A DNA stretch of 64,000 nt from Celeribacter ethanolicus (GTDB taxonomy: Bacteria > Pseudomonadota > Alphaproteobacteria > Rhodobacterales > Rhodobacteraceae): the NCBI RefSeq assembly GCF_001550095.1, contig NZ_LRUC01000046.1, positions 62,001 to 126,000 on the forward strand. Direction: 5' to 3'. The notes under the pieces were generated by a model. That model was given only the letters and a program-made list of their open reading frames with translations, was not told where the DNA came from and made no database searches. A program made the translations under genes and the position numbers. Shown piece by piece: positions 22,234-31,809 of this stretch (the first letter of the stretch is position 1; each line of letters begins with the position of its first letter).

Positions 22234-22647
22234 CTGGGTCGTGTTCCTGGTTCCGGTTCGGCTCAGTTGTAGGCATTCCACATGAAAAGTCCCGCGAAAT
22301 TCAATTGATCAGAGGCCAATTCGAGAAATTGCCGCCCCCATCGCGCCGGATGCTCCTAGGGCGGCGGACCTGTCTTTTCCTGCATGTGACGCATGCGCCG
22401 TGCCAGGCTGCCGGGAGCGGGTGCATGGCAGGAGAGCGGATGAAAATGCATCGGGTTGCGTGAGGTCAAGCGGACAAGCGTGTTCATTTTGCGTATATGT
22501 CGCTCTGTCTTACCTTATTATCATCTTATTTTTCCATTTCTGGCTTTTCGGTAAAGTGAATGAGGGGGCTGCCGTCCATGCTCATACGGCGGGTCCGGCG
22601 TTTGAGAACGGGCAGCACAGGCGGGCGCGCAGAAGAGGACAAGCGGA
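22234..22647. other. Intergenic region between the GT61-like gene and a LysR regulator
   Basis: About 414 bases with divergent flanking genes. It holds an AT-rich patch at about 22490-22560 that could contain promoters. No gene, repeat or clear operator was seen. Confidence 0.5.
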
Positions 22648-23508
22648 ATGGATCGTTGGGATGACCTGAAATTTCTGTTGGCAATCGAACGGCATGGCAC
22701 GATGGCTGCCGCCGCGCGGGCGCTTGGCACCAACCCGGCGACAGTGTCGCGCCGGATGGAGCGCATGGCCGACGAACTGGGCATGAATCCGGTGATCAAG
22801 ACCCCCGCAGGCTGGGGCACGAATCCGGAGGTGCGCGGTCTCATCGAGGCTTCGGATCGGTTTCACGAGGAGATCGAGCGGGAAAAGAACCGCCTGCGCC
22901 TCAAGCACGGTTTGCAGAGCGCGGAAATCCGGGTGGCTTGTTCGCCGCTGATCTCGGGGCATATCCTGATCCCCGCACTGGCGGAATGCGCCCGTGAGAT
23001 GGAGAACATCCAGCTCAGCTTTCACAATCGGGCGATGATCGAGACCCTGTCCGGCAATGATGTCATCATCTCCTCCCTGCGACCGCGCGCGGGGCGGCTG
23101 ATCTCGCGCAAGATCGGGTCGATCAGGGTCCAGGTCTTTGCCCCGGAGCGCGATCCGGCGATCCGGGATTGGGGCGGGCTCGGGGTCGAGTTACGGGAGT
23201 TCGAGCCGATGGTCTGTGCGACGCAGTATTTCGGCCAGCCGCCGCGCATTCATGTGGATACGTTCGACCATCTGCAACTGGTGATGCGCGCAACCCGTCT
23301 GGCGGGGCTCCTTCCGGTGGCTTCCGGTCTGGAGATGGCGGATTTCGTGGCCGTGCCGGATACGGCGCAAAGCTGCGATCTCTACATGAGCTATCATGAA
23401 AGTCGGCGTGGGGACCCTGCGATCACCCAGGTGACCGGGTTCATTGCACAGAGCGTGGCAAATTCCAGCTTTACGCGACTGGGGGACGGGATCTCGGGCC
23501 GCGGATGA
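22648..23508 (+). CDS. LysR-type transcriptional regulator
   Basis: 286 aa. The N-terminal winged helix-turn-helix reads DDLKFLLAIERHGTMAAAARALGTNPATVSRRMERM, the LysR family pattern. The effector-binding half is present but its ligand is not identifiable. AGAGGAC precedes the ATG at a good distance. It lies just upstream of a small membrane protein gene, and two copies of GCAATTGC lie between them, which could be its operator. Confidence 0.88.
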   Translation: MDRWDDLKFLLAIERHGTMAAAARALGTNPATVSRRMERMADELGMNPVIKTPAGWGTNPEVRGLIEASDRFHEEIEREKNRLRLKHGLQSAEIRVACSPLISGHILIPALAECAREMENIQLSFHNRAMIETLSGNDVIISSLRPRAGRLISRKIGSIRVQVFAPERDPAIRDWGGLGVELREFEPMVCATQYFGQPPRIHVDTFDHLQLVMRATRLAGLLPVASGLEMADFVAVPDTAQSCDLYMSYHESRRGDPAITQVTGFIAQSVANSSFTRLGDGISGRG

Positions 23509-23515
23509 ATGGGTC

Positions 23516-23556
23516 GCAATTGCAGCGCGAACACACGCATAGATTGTTGCAATTGC
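23516..23556 (+). promoter_or_regulatory. Paired GCAATTGC palindromes
   Basis: Two perfect 8-bp palindromes at 23516-23523 and 23549-23556, spaced 33 bp (about three helical turns). They sit between the LysR gene stop and the start of the next gene at 23638. Confidence 0.4.
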
Positions 23557-23637
23557 GCAATGTGCAAATCTGAACTGGCTGATCGGTGCTTTTTTGTGCG
23601 TTTATCTTGAAGAAGACAAGAGACGCACGAGGCCATT

Positions 23638-24087
23638 ATGAACATGTTCTCCTCATTGACGGGGATCGCCTGTGACGGTGGACGTCTGGGGTTCCGGCTT
23701 TCCCTTGGCGTGGCACTTTTGCTGCACCCGGTGTCGGAGAGCTTGGGCTGGACGCAGGGCCTGCGCGCGCAGGCTGGTGGACTGGTGGGCGACGTCTCGG
23801 AAATGTCCTCGGTGTTTCTGCTGATGAGCGATATGCGCGACATGGTCGTCGGTGGCCTATTTTTCCTGATCGCGATCTGGCTGGCCTTCGGCATCCGCAC
23901 CCGGGTCATGGCGGCACTGGCGGCGGCTTTGGTCCTGGCGTTTCACTTTGCGGTGGCGCATGAGCCGCTGCGCCCGGATCATACCGCCCGTTTGACGCTG
24001 TTCACGGTTGCGATGGCCGTGCCGCTGATCCTCTGGGGTGGCGGTCGGTTTTCGCTCTGGCGCGGAGGCTGGCGCAACCTGCTCTGA
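23638..24087 (+). CDS. Small multi-pass membrane protein, DoxX-like architecture
   Basis: 149 aa with about four hydrophobic helices (near residues 17-32, 70-85, 90-108 and 120-137). The layout and the RLSLGVALLLHP and RTRVMAALAAALVLAFHF segments resemble the DoxX/DoxD group, but I cannot name a subfamily. CGAGG lies seven bases before the ATG. It follows the LysR gene and may be its target. Function is unknown. Confidence 0.6.
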   Translation: MNMFSSLTGIACDGGRLGFRLSLGVALLLHPVSESLGWTQGLRAQAGGLVGDVSEMSSVFLLMSDMRDMVVGGLFFLIAIWLAFGIRTRVMAALAAALVLAFHFAVAHEPLRPDHTARLTLFTVAMAVPLILWGGGRFSLWRGGWRNLL

Positions 24088-24127
24088 CCTGCGCGCCAAT
24101 CTGGTGTCCCGGCAGCGACCTGCGGAG

Positions 24128-24156
24128 GGAAGGTGCGTGTACCTTCCGTTTTGTTT
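24128..24156 (+). terminator. Terminator after the DoxX-like gene
   Basis: A 7-bp stem (GGAAGGT/ACCTTCC) with a 6-base loop is followed by GTTTTGTTTT on the plus strand. Confidence 0.75.
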
Positions 24157-24175
24157 TGCCAAGAGTGGGAGCAAA

Positions 24176-24205
24176 CAAAAAGGCCCGCCCCGAGGGGCGG
24201 ACCTT
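24176..24205 (-). terminator. Terminator of porin-like gene 1
   Basis: A GC-rich hairpin ending in a T-run on the minus strand (AAAAA on plus at its left edge), 25 bases after the gene's stop. A 29-base stretch including the hairpin is repeated identically at 25330-25358. Confidence 0.8.
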
Positions 24206-24229
24206 TGTATCTCTTTGCAGATGTCTGGA

Positions 24230-25141
24230 TCAGAAGCCCAGAACCAGACCCGGGCCGTAAACCGGCTCGTAGATGTCGAAGCCTTCGGCGCTCAGAACCG
24301 GGCTGCGTGCTTTGTCGAACAGGTCGCTCACGCGGTCGGTGACACGGGCGCGATCGCCCCCCATTTCGAAGGACAGTTTCAGCGAGAACAGGTCCACATC
24401 GCCCATGTCGCCGTAGGTGGTGTCATACCCGGCTTCGACCGTCACGCGATCATTGACGGCATAGGTGCCAGCGATGCCATAGAAGCCGCTGTCAAACAGG
24501 TCGTCGTTGCCGGTCAACACATTGGCTTTCACACCGAAATTGCCGAACTGATAGGTGCCGGCAAAGCTGGAGTATCCGGTGTCGATCCCGTCTTCGGTGA
24601 AGGTGGTCGCGACGGTCAGGCCGAACACATCCGCGTCGTAATCGTAGCCCAGCGAGTAGAGGCTGTAATCACCGTCGAGAGAGACATAGGAGCCGAACAC
24701 GGTGGACGCGCCGAAACCATAGTAACCGTTCAGGTTGTAGGTTTCGAAGTCTTCATCGTCGATGGTGGTGTATTCGAGCGCCACGCCAAAGGTGTTGCCG
24801 ATGTAATCGACGCCGAGGCCATAGGCGTAATCGGTGTCGCCCGTGTCGAAATCGAAAGCGGTGAGTTTCACATAGCCGGTGAAACCGGGGGTGATTTCAT
24901 AGCCCAGGGTGCCGTTCAGCGTGTAGAGGTTATCGCCATCGTAGTCGATGGCTTTGGCTGTCGCGGTGAAGGCGAATTTGTTGACCATATAGTCGATGTC
25001 GCCTTGCAGACGGGTCACGTCGGCATCGTCGGCATTGTAATAGGAAAGCTCGGCGGCACCATAGGTGACCTCACCGGCTTGCGCGGCGCCGGTCAGCGCA
25101 ACAGTGGCACCAGCGATTGCGATCAGGGAAGTTTTCATCAT
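24230..25141 (-). CDS. Porin-like outer-membrane beta-barrel protein 1
   Basis: 303 aa, starting MMKTSLIAIAGATVALTGAAQA, a clear signal peptide cleaved before GEVTYG. The rest is alternating aromatic and polar short strands (for example LYTLNGTLGYEITPGFTGYV, TYNLNGYYGFGASTVFGSYV), ending in GLVLGF with a C-terminal Phe, as barrels do. It belongs with Rhodobacteraceae porins; the solute is unknown. GAGGACC precedes the two adjacent ATGs. The next upstream gene on this strand is a second, different porin-like protein with the same terminator sequence. Confidence 0.8.
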   Translation of the reverse strand: MMKTSLIAIAGATVALTGAAQAGEVTYGAAELSYYNADDADVTRLQGDIDYMVNKFAFTATAKAIDYDGDNLYTLNGTLGYEITPGFTGYVKLTAFDFDTGDTDYAYGLGVDYIGNTFGVALEYTTIDDEDFETYNLNGYYGFGASTVFGSYVSLDGDYSLYSLGYDYDADVFGLTVATTFTEDGIDTGYSSFAGTYQFGNFGVKANVLTGNDDLFDSGFYGIAGTYAVNDRVTVEAGYDTTYGDMGDVDLFSLKLSFEMGGDRARVTDRVSDLFDKARSPVLSAEGFDIYEPVYGPGLVLGF

Positions 25142-25329
25142 AACGGTGGTCCTCATGTACGGGTTAACGCATTACCGCACAGAATAGGCCAAGTGACCTT
25201 CGGGCGGGAGGGGGTGCGATGAAGATTTCTGCCTTGTGACATTTTGGTAATATGCACGAAAATGTGACAATTCCCGATGTTTTGTTCAATTTTCAACCTT
25301 TGCACCGGGGATGTCGCTATTCCGCATCG

Positions 25330-25360
25330 AAAAAAGGCCCGCCCCGAGGGGCGGACCTTC
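25330..25360 (-). terminator. Terminator of porin-like gene 2
   Basis: The same 29-base hairpin-containing stretch as at 24176-24205, in the same orientation, 38 bases after the stop of the second porin-like gene. Confidence 0.8.
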
Positions 25361-25397
25361 CGTGTTGCGCAGGCGGTGCCTGATTGTGCCGTCGCGC

Positions 25398-26333
25398 TTA
25401 GTAATCGAAGGCCAGAACGGATTTCAGAGAGTTGGTCAGACGATCCGCAGTGGTTTCATACGAGGTCGGTTTGTCGCCGAAGTCCATGGAGACGCCGATG
25501 GAGAACCCATCGAGATTGCCGTCCATGTCTTCCACGTCGGCATAGGTGTAGTCGGCGAAGAACTTGTAGGTGTCGTTAAGCGTGTAAGCCGCACCGACAC
25601 GGACGAGGTTCGCGTCGTAATCTTCCAGCGAGCCATAGGTGTAGGCACCGTAGGCAGACCATTCGCTGGTGAAATCATAGCTGCCGCCGATGGTCAGAAG
25701 CGAAATGTCCAGACCGTCGATATTGGCGGAAATGCCGTTCAGATTGACATCCCAGACGCCAGCGTCATAGCTGCCGGAAAGGATGTAGACCGGGTCGACA
25801 TAGTCTTCGACGTCGCCGTCAACGGCGTGCACCGAGAGAGAGACTTCGGCGGCGTCGGAGAAGGCGTAGCCAGCGTGCAGCCCCCAGAGGCCATCGAGGT
25901 AGCCGTCGGTGTCTTCGCTGAGTTTCGCGTAGCTGATGCGGCCGAAATAGGTGCCGTTGTCATAGGCGACACCGAGTTCGTCGATGCCGACATCGAAACC
26001 TTCGAAAAACACGCCTGCGCTGATGTCGCTGGAGGACACGTCAACGCGGAAGCCGTTGCCGAAGGAGGCGCCCGCACCCAGGGTCAGGATGTCAGCGTGC
26101 GCGTCGTAGGAAGAGCCTTCCGGGCTCAGCGTCGCCTGGACGCCATCAATCCAGAAGTCGAAGGTGCCGACAGCGATGCCGATGTCGCCTGCGAACAGGC
26201 TCAGGTCGGCGTCGTAGCCGTCAACGGAGTAGGTGCCGAGATTGGCCAGCAGGCCGCCATAGGTGATTTCCTGGGCCGAAGCGGCCGTGGATGCCACACA
26301 GACCAATGCGGTCGTGATCATAAGGTTTTTCAT
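25398..26333 (-). CDS. Porin-like outer-membrane beta-barrel protein 2
   Basis: 311 aa with signal peptide MKNLMITTALVCVASTAASA and mature start QEITYGGLL. Barrel-like alternating strands run to the end (EWSAYGAYTYGSLEDYDANL, YKFFADYTYADVEDM), with an aromatic C-terminus (VLAFDY). Both this and its neighbour open with an E-[IV]-TYG motif and carry a late TADRL/TDRVSDL element, so they are distant paralogues. The upstream leader is AT-rich. Substrate unknown. Confidence 0.78.
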   Translation of the reverse strand: MKNLMITTALVCVASTAASAQEITYGGLLANLGTYSVDGYDADLSLFAGDIGIAVGTFDFWIDGVQATLSPEGSSYDAHADILTLGAGASFGNGFRVDVSSSDISAGVFFEGFDVGIDELGVAYDNGTYFGRISYAKLSEDTDGYLDGLWGLHAGYAFSDAAEVSLSVHAVDGDVEDYVDPVYILSGSYDAGVWDVNLNGISANIDGLDISLLTIGGSYDFTSEWSAYGAYTYGSLEDYDANLVRVGAAYTLNDTYKFFADYTYADVEDMDGNLDGFSIGVSMDFGDKPTSYETTADRLTNSLKSVLAFDY

Positions 26334-27013
26334 AATTTGCCCCTCTTCATCGTCGGGAAGACGATTTTGTCAGCAGTGTGAACACTAGGATGAAGACGGT
26401 CCCGAAGCTGTCCGGAACGTCATATCATGAGATACGGATGCATTTTAGGAGTCTGGCCCGGGGAGTGCGATGCGAATGCGGATTTCAGGGGCTGAGAGCG
26501 CAAAGAAAAGACATGTTGTCATCTTTGCGCAACGGTTTTTTCAAACCCGACACGTCAGGCTGGCGAAGTTTTGCAGAGCCGGTTTCAGGGTCGTCCAATT
26601 TGCGCACCATAAGGTACGGTTTCTCTTACCTCTGGGTGTTTTGGGTGAGTCGGCTGGTGCGGCGACGCGCTTCCGAAAATCGGATAATTCCATAAATCAT
26701 TTTAATTCAGTTATTTACGTTGCATCACCTGTTGTCTCCTGCCGCATGGCATGCAAGGCCCCCTCAGGGCTGTTCGGAGGGCGACCAGCATGCCGACCGT
26801 TAGCGCTCGCGCGTGCGGTGTCGCAAGCGCAGGCCTCGACGCGAGGGGCGAGGCGTCAAACATACCGCCATCCCGACCCTGCATCAGGATATATCGAAGG
26901 GCTTTGATGCGCCAATCGGATGGCAAAACGTCAAAATAGCAAACAAAAATGCAATAACGCTTTTGTACTGTGGTGTCGTGGCCGTCAGAAGCGCCATGGC
27001 GGAGTGGCCCATG
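26334..27013. other. 680-base region without a convincing gene
   Basis: The AT-rich left half probably holds the promoter of porin 2. Short ORFs on both strands lack ribosome-binding sites and protein-like composition. No tRNA, repeat or phage attachment site was seen. Confidence 0.5.
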
Positions 27014-27046
27014 AAAAAAGACCCGCGTCGCAGACACGGGTCTTTT
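27014..27046 (-). terminator. Terminator of gyrA
   Basis: Ten-base arms AAAAGACCCG and CGGGTCTTTT around an 11-base loop give T-runs on both strands; it lies 24 bases after the gyrA stop. Confidence 0.85.
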
Positions 27047-27070
27047 GGCTTGTTTCGGAGGGGCGCCGCG

Positions 27071-29827
27071 TCAGCTTTCCGCGCTGTCGTCCTCATCCTC
27101 GCTTTCCGCGATCCAGGCGACGGAGACGACTTCCTCGCCCTTGCCGGTGTCGAACACCTTGACGCCACCGGCGCCGCGCGAGCGGAAGGAGATGCCGTTG
27201 ACCGGGCAGCGGATCGACTGGCCTTTCGACGTGGCGAGCATGATCTGGTCCTCAAGCCCGACCGGGAAGGAGGCCAGAAGCGCGCCGGTTTTCCCCGAGA
27301 GCTTGAAGGCGCCCACACCCTGACCGCCACGGCCACGCACCGGGTAATCGTGCGAGGATGTCAGCTTGCCGAGGCCCGCTTTGGTGATCGTCACCAAAAG
27401 CTCTTCGGCAGCCTGCATTTCCTCGAAACGCTCCTGCGTGATCGCGCCTTCGACGGCCTCTTCCTCGTCATCGCCCGCGTCGGTCTCATCGGCCCCTGCC
27501 ATCTGGCGACGCATTTTGAGATAGGCGGCGCGCTCGGACGGATCGGCCTCGAAATGGCGGATCACCGACATGGACACGACCTCGTCGCCCTCGTTGACAA
27601 GCCGGATGCCGCGCACACCGGTCGAACTGCGCGAGTTGAACACCCGCACATCTGTCACCGGGAAACGGATCGCGCGACCGCCGGAGGTGACCAGCATCAC
27701 ATCGTCGTTCTCATCGCAGATCCGGGCGTTGATCAGGCGGGTGCCTTCGTCTTCGCCTTCGAATTTCATCGCGATCTTGCCGTTCGATTTCACATTGGTG
27801 AAATCCGACAGCCGGTTGCGGCGCACCGAGCCTTTCGAGGTGGCGAAGACGATCTGGAGATCGTCCCAGTCCTTCTCGTCGCGGTCGATCGGCAGGATGG
27901 CGGCAATCGAGACACCCTGCGGGATCGGCAGGATTTGCAACAGCGGCTTGCCCTTGGCGGTCCGGCCCCCTTGCGGCAGACGCCATGTCTTCATCTTATA
28001 GGCCATGCCATCGTCGGTGAAGACCAGAAGCTGGGTGTGGGTGTTCGCGACAAACAGAGTCGTGATCACGTCCTCATCCTTGGTCGCCATGCCCGACAAG
28101 CCCTTGCCACCGCGTTTCTGCGCGCGGTAATCGGCCAGAGGCGTGCGTTTCGCCCAACCGGAGGCGGTCACGGTCACCACCATGTCCTCTTTCTCGATCA
28201 GATCCTCGTCGTCCATGTCGCCGGACCAGTCGGCAATCTCGGTGCGGCGCGGCACGGCGAACAGTTCTTTGACCTCAATGAGTTCGTTGGAGATGATCTC
28301 CATGATCCGCTCGCGCGAGGCGAGGATGGCGAGGTAGTCTTTGATCTTGGCGGCCAGTTCGACCAGCTCGTCGGTGACTTCTTTTACACCGATCTGGGTG
28401 AGGCGTTGCAGGCGCAGGTCGAGAATGGCGCGGGCCTGAACCTCGGAGAGGTTATAGGTGCCGTCGTCGTTCATCTTGTGCAGCGGATCGTCGATCAGGC
28501 GGATGTAATCGGCGATCTCATGCGCGGGCCAGCGCCGGGTCATGAGTTTTTCGCGCGCCTCGGCCGCATCGGCAGAGGCACGGATGGTCGCGACCACCTC
28601 GTCGACATTGGACACAGCCACCGCGAGACCACAGAGAATATGGGCCCGATCGCGGGCCTTGCGCAGCTCAAACGCCGTCCGGCGCGCCACGACTTCCTCG
28701 CGGAAGGTGATGAAATGCTCAAGGAAGGCGCGCAGCGTCAATTGTTCGGGCCGCCCGCCGTTCAGAGCCAGCATATTGCAGCCGAAAGACGTCTGCATCG
28801 GGGTGAAACGGAAAAGCTGGTTCAGCACCACCTCGGCGGTTGCATCGCGTTTCAGCTCGACCACCACGCGCACGCCGTTGCGGTCGGATTCATCCTGCAC
28901 ATGGGCGATGCCTTCGATCCGCTTGTCGCGCACGCATTCGGCGATCTTCTCGATCATCGAGGCTTTGTTCACCTGATAGGGGATTTCGTCGACGACGATG
29001 GCGTAGCGGTCCTTGCGGATTTCCTCGACGCGGGTCTTGGACCGGATCACTACGGAGCCGCGGCCTTCGAGATAGGCTTTGCGTGCGCCGGAACGACCGA
29101 GGATCATGCCCCCCGTCGGGAAGTCCGGGGCAGGGACGATCTCCATCAGCCGCTCGGAAGAGACGTCGGGGTTCTCGATCAGCGCGAGCGTCGCGTCGAT
29201 CACTTCGCCCAGGTTGTGCGGCGGGATGTTCGTCGCCATACCGACCGCGATCCCGCCCGCGCCGTTCACCAACATGTTCGGGAAGCGCGCCGGGAGTACG
29301 GTGGGCTCCTTGTCCTTGCCGTCATAGTTCAGTTCGAAATCGACCGTGTCCTTGTCGATGTCGGCCAGAAGATAGGCGGCGGGCTTGTCCATCCGCACTT
29401 CGGTATAGCGCATGGCCGCAGCCTGATCGCCATCCATGGAGCCGAAGTTGCCCTGACCGTCGAGCAGCGGCAGCGACATGGAGAAATCCTGCGCCATCCG
29501 TACGAGGGCGTCATAGATCGCCGAGTCGCCGTGCGGGTGGTATTTGCCCATGGTGTCGCCGACGGCACGCGCCGATTTGCGGTAGGGTTTGTCATGGGTA
29601 TTGCCCGCTTCGTTCATCGCGAAGAGGATGCGCCGGTGCACCGGTTTGAGCCCGTCGCGCAGATCGGGGATCGCGCGGGACACGATGACGCTCATCGCGT
29701 AATCGAGATAGGAGGTTTTCATCTCCTGGGTGATGGAGACCTTCGGACCTTCCCAGGCCATCGGTTCACGACGGTTTTCTTCGCCGTTTTCGGGCGTGTT
29801 TTCAGGGGTTTCGGGTGTATCGCTCAC
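27071..29827 (-). CDS. gyrA: DNA gyrase subunit A
   Basis: Type II topoisomerase subunit that breaks and rejoins DNA during negative supercoiling. 918 aa. Catalytic Tyr141 is in [11 protein letters not shown]. The quinolone-resistance region reads [19 protein letters not shown] with Ser102 and Asp106 (E. coli Ser83/Asp87) unchanged, so it is wild-type there. C-terminal beta-pinwheel blades include the GyrA box-like KRGGKGLSG. The tail is strongly acidic ([11 protein letters not shown]). A 1061-codon plus-strand frame over it is a shadow. Confidence 0.97.
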   Translation of the reverse strand: MSDTPETPENTPENGEENRREPMAWEGPKVSITQEMKTSYLDYAMSVIVSRAIPDLRDGLKPVHRRILFAMNEAGNTHDKPYRKSARAVGDTMGKYHPHGDSAIYDALVRMAQDFSMSLPLLDGQGNFGSMDGDQAAAMRYTEVRMDKPAAYLLADIDKDTVDFELNYDGKDKEPTVLPARFPNMLVNGAGGIAVGMATNIPPHNLGEVIDATLALIENPDVSSERLMEIVPAPDFPTGGMILGRSGARKAYLEGRGSVVIRSKTRVEEIRKDRYAIVVDEIPYQVNKASMIEKIAECVRDKRIEGIAHVQDESDRNGVRVVVELKRDATAEVVLNQLFRFTPMQTSFGCNMLALNGGRPEQLTLRAFLEHFITFREEVVARRTAFELRKARDRAHILCGLAVAVSNVDEVVATIRASADAAEAREKLMTRRWPAHEIADYIRLIDDPLHKMNDDGTYNLSEVQARAILDLRLQRLTQIGVKEVTDELVELAAKIKDYLAILASRERIMEIISNELIEVKELFAVPRRTEIADWSGDMDDEDLIEKEDMVVTVTASGWAKRTPLADYRAQKRGGKGLSGMATKDEDVITTLFVANTHTQLLVFTDDGMAYKMKTWRLPQGGRTAKGKPLLQILPIPQGVSIAAILPIDRDEKDWDDLQIVFATSKGSVRRNRLSDFTNVKSNGKIAMKFEGEDEGTRLINARICDENDDVMLVTSGGRAIRFPVTDVRVFNSRSSTGVRGIRLVNEGDEVVSMSVIRHFEADPSERAAYLKMRRQMAGADETDAGDDEEEAVEGAITQERFEEMQAAEELLVTITKAGLGKLTSSHDYPVRGRGGQGVGAFKLSGKTGALLASFPVGLEDQIMLATSKGQSIRCPVNGISFRSRGAGGVKVFDTGKGEEVVSVAWIAESEDEDDSAES

Positions 29828-29994
29828 GTTGTCCGCCTGTCTTTTTGCGTTGCGGGATCCGGTCCCGTATCTCGTTGTGGGACACTCTACCCTATACCGG
29901 ATATGGGGTGCAATGGCGGATGCGCCGAACCGGCGGCGGATCGGTGGCAGCCAGCACGCGCGAGTGACAACATACTGTTTTTACGATGTTTTCA

Positions 29995-30023
29995 TTGACA
30001 GTTAATCATTTTCCGGCAGGATT
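29995..30023 (+). promoter_or_regulatory. Candidate sigma-70 promoter for usg
   Basis: TTGACA at 29995-30000, a 17-base spacer, then AGGATT at 30018-30023, about 57 bases before the usg start. The -35 is perfect and the -10 is poor. Confidence 0.4.
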
Positions 30024-30079
30024 TTTTCAGGGAGGCCCAAACCAAGGCCGAAACGGCCAGACCAACAGGAGAAATGCAC

Positions 30080-30367
30080 ATGCCGCAGACGCAGGCGCGC
30101 GAGATGAGCGACACGGAAATGATGCTGTCGGGCTACGGGCTGACGCTGGCGGAGTTCACCTACCGGATGCCGGACTACCGAAGCGTGCTGAACACGTTCT
30201 CATGGCAGCTCTTCGATCTCGCTCCGGATTACCCGAAGCTGTTCAAATTCATCGAATTCTGGCAGTCGAATATCGAAGGCCCGTTGCACCATGTGCGCTT
30301 TACCCACCGCAAGCTGATCGCGCCGGGCGAATGGCGCAATTGTGTTGGTGAGTTCCGGGTGCATTAA
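30080..30367 (+). CDS. Usg-family protein
   Basis: 95 aa from ATG 30080. The core LSGYGLTLAEFTYRMPDYRSVLNTFSWQ and HHVRFTHRKLIAPGEWRNC match the small Usg family, long noted near tryptophan genes in alphaproteobacteria but without proven function. The upstream ATG at 30074 sits too close to AGGAGAA; the second ATG has ideal spacing. It is divergent from gyrA and not beside trp genes here. Confidence 0.85.
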   Translation: MPQTQAREMSDTEMMLSGYGLTLAEFTYRMPDYRSVLNTFSWQLFDLAPDYPKLFKFIEFWQSNIEGPLHHVRFTHRKLIAPGEWRNCVGEFRVH

Positions 30368-30378
30368 GGGGGGGCGGT

Positions 30379-30567
30379 TCAGAATCGCTTCAAAAGCCGT
30401 TTGAGCGGCGTTGTCGCATCGCCAGTTTGCGCGGCTTTGGACACTTCGTGAAACCGCGCCTTCAGAGCCTCGGCGCGGGCATCCGCCAGAGCGCCGCCGA
30501 CCCGCTTGCGCCCGCGGCGGGCGGTGGGGAAGGGAATGACCTTTTTCTGCGGTTGCATTTTGCTCAT
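30379..30567 (-). CDS. Small basic conserved-looking protein, 62 aa
   Basis: The sequence opens MSKMQPQKKVIPFPTARRGR and is rich in Lys and Arg with a helical middle (ALADARAEALKARFHEVSKA) and a basic end (LKRLLKRF). It occupies most of the gap between usg and dsbB and ends 11 bases from usg. No family recognised. Composition and fit in the gap favour a real gene, but the ribosome-binding site is weak. Confidence 0.5.
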   Translation of the reverse strand: MSKMQPQKKVIPFPTARRGRKRVGGALADARAEALKARFHEVSKAAQTGDATTPLKRLLKRF

Positions 30568-30618
30568 GAGGCAAAGATGGGGTGTTTTGCGCCCGATCTC
30601 AAGAGCTGTTTTTTCGGT

Positions 30619-31110
30619 TTATCGGGCTTTCCGCCAGGCGGTGAACCAGAGTGCCGCGAAGATAAGCGAGAACAGAAAGTTCCAGCCCGCCATGGTGATG
30701 CCAAGCCCCCAGGTGTCCCAGACGATCTCGTCGCAGAGCACCAGTTTCGCCGCGCCCGCCGTGGGCAGCAAATCCATGCCCGACAGGCCCGAAAGCGCGT
30801 CTGAGGCGCCGGTGCAGGAGGTCGGACCCGGCCACCATTTCTGCTCCACACCGGCATGGTAGAGGCCAAGACCGGCGGAAACGAGCATGGTCAGTCCGCC
30901 CAGGAACGTCAGCAGGCGGGATTTCGTCATCACAAAGAGCACGCCAATCGCGATGGCAATGGCATGCGGCCAGCGCTGCCAGAGGCACATTTCGCAGGGC
31001 GCATAGCCCAGCGACTGGAACACGAAGGCGCCACAAAGGATGGCGAGCGATCCCATGGTGGCGGCCAGTGCCGGTTGTTGCGGGGCGAAGGGAGAGGCGG
31101 GCTTGGTCAT
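30619..31110 (-). CDS. dsbB: Disulfide bond formation protein B
   Basis: Inner-membrane quinone reductase that reoxidises DsbA. 163 aa with four membrane helices. The first redox pair is Cys39/Cys42 (GYAPCEMCLWQRWPH). The second periplasmic pair is Cys100 and Cys127 (GPTSCTG…KLVLCDEI). The start overlaps the upstream stop of the YqaA-like gene by 4 nt, so the two are co-translated. DsbA is not in the window. Confidence 0.9.
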   Translation of the reverse strand: MTKPASPFAPQQPALAATMGSLAILCGAFVFQSLGYAPCEMCLWQRWPHAIAIAIGVLFVMTKSRLLTFLGGLTMLVSAGLGLYHAGVEQKWWPGPTSCTGASDALSGLSGMDLLPTAGAAKLVLCDEIVWDTWGLGITMAGWNFLFSLIFAALWFTAWRKAR

Positions 31111-31685
31111 AGATATTTCACGGCATAGAAGCCGCCCAGAAACAGCAGGATGAGGAGCGTGAAGACGAGGCCGAGGCGGCGCTCGATGAAGTCGCGGATC
31201 GGATCGCCGAATTTCCATAGAAGTGCCGCCACGACGAAAAAGCGGATGGCCCGGGCGGTGATCGAGGACACAATGAACACCGGCAGGGACAGATGCGTCA
31301 CCCCCGACAAGATGGTGATCACCTTGTAGGGGAAGGGGGTGACGCCGGCGATCAACACGGCCCATGCGCCATAGTCGTTATATTTGGCGGCGAAATCGTC
31401 GAAATAGGCGTCCTTGCCATAGAATTCGAGCACCGGCTTGCCCACGGTCTCGAACGCGCCAAAGCCGATCCAATAGCCCAGCATGCCGCCCAGAACGGAG
31501 GCCACCGTGGCGATGCCCGCGATCTTGAAGGCCTCGCGCGGACGGGCGACAATCAGCGGGATCATCAGGATGTCCGGCGGGATCGGGAAAACCGAGCTTT
31601 CGATGAAGGCAACGAGCGCCAGCGCCCAGAGGGCATGCGGGCTTTCCGCCAGGGACATGGTCCAGTTGTAAAGCCGTCTGATCAT
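31107..31685 (-). CDS. YqaA-like VTT-domain membrane protein
   Basis: 192 aa from ATG 31685. The VTT/DedA-type features are FIESSVFPIPPDILMIPLI near residue 27, GYWIGFGAFE and GVTPFPYKVITILSG. About five membrane helices are present. DedA-superfamily proteins affect lipid scrambling and envelope stability; the role of the YqaA branch is not settled. It is coupled to dsbB by a 4-nt overlap. Confidence 0.85.
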   Translation of the reverse strand: MIRRLYNWTMSLAESPHALWALALVAFIESSVFPIPPDILMIPLIVARPREAFKIAGIATVASVLGGMLGYWIGFGAFETVGKPVLEFYGKDAYFDDFAAKYNDYGAWAVLIAGVTPFPYKVITILSGVTHLSLPVFIVSSITARAIRFFVVAALLWKFGDPIRDFIERRLGLVFTLLILLFLGGFYAVKYL

Positions 31686-31809
31686 CTGCCGTCCCGTCGC
31701 TTTTGCCCCTATAGGCCCCATTCATGGCGCAGCGTCAAGCGTGAGGGCTTGTTCCCCGCCGGGCTGACAGTATTGTGAGCGGCAGGTGATGCGTTCGAAA
31801 GGGTGAGCG

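Noticed and set aside
25160-25175. GGTTAACGCATTACC upstream of porin 1 as a CtrA box
   Set aside because: The halves are not at 7-base spacing on either strand.
26711-27037. 108-codon minus-strand ORF between porin 2 and gyrA
   Set aside because: No ribosome-binding site, unlikely composition, and it runs through the gyrA terminator.
26813-29998. 1061-codon plus-strand ORF opposite gyrA
   Set aside because: gyrA on the other strand is complete with all motifs; the shadow has no protein-like features.
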